Source of the DNA: Atribacteria bacterium SCGC AAA255-N14
Lineage (GTDB): Bacteria; Atribacterota; JS1; SB-45; 34-128
Direction: 5' to 3'
Length of the DNA: 6,156 bases
Assembly: GCA_000405345.1 (NCBI GenBank)
Contig: ASPC01000056.1
Location: 1 to 6,156, forward strand
The position numbers were made by a program, and so were the translations under genes. Of the stretch, positions 4,923-6,156 are shown piece by piece (within the stretch, counting starts at the first letter, position 1; each line of letters begins with the position of its first letter). The notes beneath the pieces are model-generated. The model searched no databases. It was not told the DNA's origin and saw only the letters and a list, made by a program, of their open reading frames with translations.

Positions 4923-6156
4923 TTAGGATATTTTTTTTATTTTAATGGCACATACCTTATATTCTGGGATCTTGGAAACCGGGTCAAGAGCTGCATTAGT
5001 AAGTAAATTAGCAGCAGCTTCATGAAAATGAAAGCTCATAAAAACAACTCCCTTTCCAGATTTTTCAGTAACTTGTGCTTTAGCGTTAACTTTTCCACGG
5101 CGAGAGGTTACTTCTACAAATTCTCCATCTTTGACCCTTAGTTCTTCTGCATCCTGTGGACTAATCTCCACTAATGCTTCCGGATAAATTTCGTTTAAGC
5201 CCTTGGACCTGCGAGTTATAGTCCCGGTATGGAAATGATATAATACTCTTCCGGTAGTCAGGAGTAACGGGTATTCCTCATCCGGCAGTTCGGCAGCCTC
5301 TTTAAATTCTACAGCTGTGAATTTTCCTTTTCCCCGGCTAAATTTATCTTTATGCAGGTATTTAGTTCCCGGATGATTGGCATCAAGACAGGGCCACTGC
5401 AATCCTCCATTATCTAATCGATTATAAAACATTCCGCCATAAATAGGAGTAAGAGAGGCAATCTCTTCCATTATCTCTCCCGGGTCATTATAACTCATAT
5501 CATAGCCCATCTTTTGAGCTAATTCACTAATAATCTGCCATTCTGGTCTAGATTCGCCTACCGGTTCAACGGCCTTTCTAATCCTCTGAACCCTCCTTTC
5601 GGTATTGGTTATAGTCCCCTCTTTTTCAGCTATGGTAACTCCCGGTAAGATTACATCTGCTAATTCAGCTGTTTCAGTCATAAAGACATCAGATACTACT
5701 AGAAATTCTACTCTCTTTAGTGCTTCCCGAGCATGGTTGAGATCGGGGTCAGACATTGCCGGATTTTCTGCCATAATAAATATACCTTTAATTTTTCCTT
5801 CATAAGCAGCATTTAAAATCTCCACCACGGTTAATCCGACTTTATCGGATAGTTCTGCTCCCCAGGCTTTATAAAATTTCTCTCTAACTTGAGGATCAAC
5901 AACTTTTTGATATCCGGAATAAACATTGGGTAAGGCTCCTAAATCACAGGCTCCTTGTACATTACTCTGTCCCCGCAGAGGATTGACTCCGGTACTTTCC
6001 TTACCTACATTACCGGTTAACATAGAAATATTGGCCGTGGACAATACATTGTCTGTTCCGGTAGTATGCTGGGTAATTCCCATCGAGTAAATGAGAGATA
6101 CGGTGGGAGCAGTAGCATAAATTCGGGCTGCTTTTCTAATATCTTCGGCTGGTACG
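4923..6156 (-). CDS. fdhA: Formate dehydrogenase catalytic subunit, C-terminal part (runs off right edge)
   Basis: This is the molybdopterin-dependent catalytic subunit that interconverts formate and CO2. The frame is open to the edge (first full codon at 6155-6153), giving about 410 visible residues; the ATG at 6083 is internal. The protein runs ARIYATAPTVSLIYSMGITQHTTG, then MLTGNVGKESTGVNPLRGQ and NVQGACDLGALPNV, typical of formate dehydrogenase H-type subunits. Next is ETAELADVILPG...EKEGTITNTERR and finally the molybdopterin-dinucleotide-binding domain, from about EYPLLLTTGRVLYHFHTGTITRRS to FMSFHFHEAAANLLTNAALDP and KIPEYKVCAIKI. The N-terminal [4Fe-4S] region and the metal-ligand Cys or selenocysteine lie outside the window, so neither the Sec question nor Mo versus W can be answered. 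It is followed by focA after 26 nt. Confidence 0.96.
   Translation of the reverse strand, partial: VPAEDIRKAARIYATAPTVSLIYSMGITQHTTGTDNVLSTANISMLTGNVGKESTGVNPLRGQSNVQGACDLGALPNVYSGYQKVVDPQVREKFYKAWGAELSDKVGLTVVEILNAAYEGKIKGIFIMAENPAMSDPDLNHAREALKRVEFLVVSDVFMTETAELADVILPGVTIAEKEGTITNTERRVQRIRKAVEPVGESRPEWQIISELAQKMGYDMSYNDPGEIMEEIASLTPIYGGMFYNRLDNGGLQWPCLDANHPGTKYLHKDKFSRGKGKFTAVEFKEAAELPDEEYPLLLTTGRVLYHFHTGTITRRSKGLNEIYPEALVEISPQDAEELRVKDGEFVEVTSRRGKVNAKAQVTEKSGKGVVFMSFHFHEAAANLLTNAALDPVSKIPEYKVCAIKIKKIS
6062..6080. repeat. Inverted partner of positions 1-19, inside fdhA
   Basis: This segment encodes the conserved MGITQHTTG region of fdhA on the minus strand. It reads through normally into both flanks of fdhA, so this copy is the authentic one and the copy at the left edge is the displaced one. 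Confidence 0.85.

Overview
The window is AT-rich and every gene lies on the minus strand, so it reads from right to left. The genes serve anaerobic formate and hydrogen metabolism, and all the protein assignments are ordinary bacterial families. The low GC, the FdhA, FocA and YqgF sequence types, and intergenic DNA packed with degenerate 7-bp tandem repeats suggest a strictly anaerobic bacterium. A Firmicutes-like or candidate-phylum lineage (Atribacterota, for example) would fit, but the sequence alone does not fix the phylum.

Layout in transcription order. From the right edge to 4923 is the C-terminal ~410 residues of a molybdopterin-dependent formate dehydrogenase catalytic subunit (fdhA). 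26 nt later comes a formate/nitrite-family channel (focA, 4896-4024), closed by a strong hairpin terminator (3966-4003). About 350 bp of gene-free repeat DNA follow. A second unit then starts: mobA (start proposed at 3548), fdhD (TTG start directly after the mobA stop) and a YqgF/RuvX-like RNase H-fold protein (2104-1679). A second repeat block (about 1520-1688) separates these from hypB (1498-839) and hypF (842 to the left edge, truncated), which overlap by ATGA.

How the genes fit together: FocA moves formate across the membrane and FdhA interconverts formate and CO2. MobA makes the guanine dinucleotide form of the molybdenum/tungsten cofactor that FdhA needs. FdhD is the sulfurtransferase-type factor that activates that cofactor. 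HypB (nickel-insertion GTPase) and HypF (carbamoyl transfer for the CN ligands) mature a [NiFe] hydrogenase. The hydrogenase itself is not in the window, so a formate-to-H2 or H2-dependent CO2 reduction system is an inference.

Most interesting points: (1) the first 19 bases are an exact inverted copy of 6062-6080 inside fdhA, and hypF stops resembling its family at just that point, which suggests a chimeric join or contig-end artefact; (2) 7-bp-period repeat arrays sit just upstream of both mobA and hypB, inside a composite repeat module that occurs twice with its parts in largely the same order; (3) FdhD lacks the CxxC motif known to matter in the E. coli protein; (4) mobA and fdhD are in one frame, separated by a single TAA. 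No wholly new system is evident.
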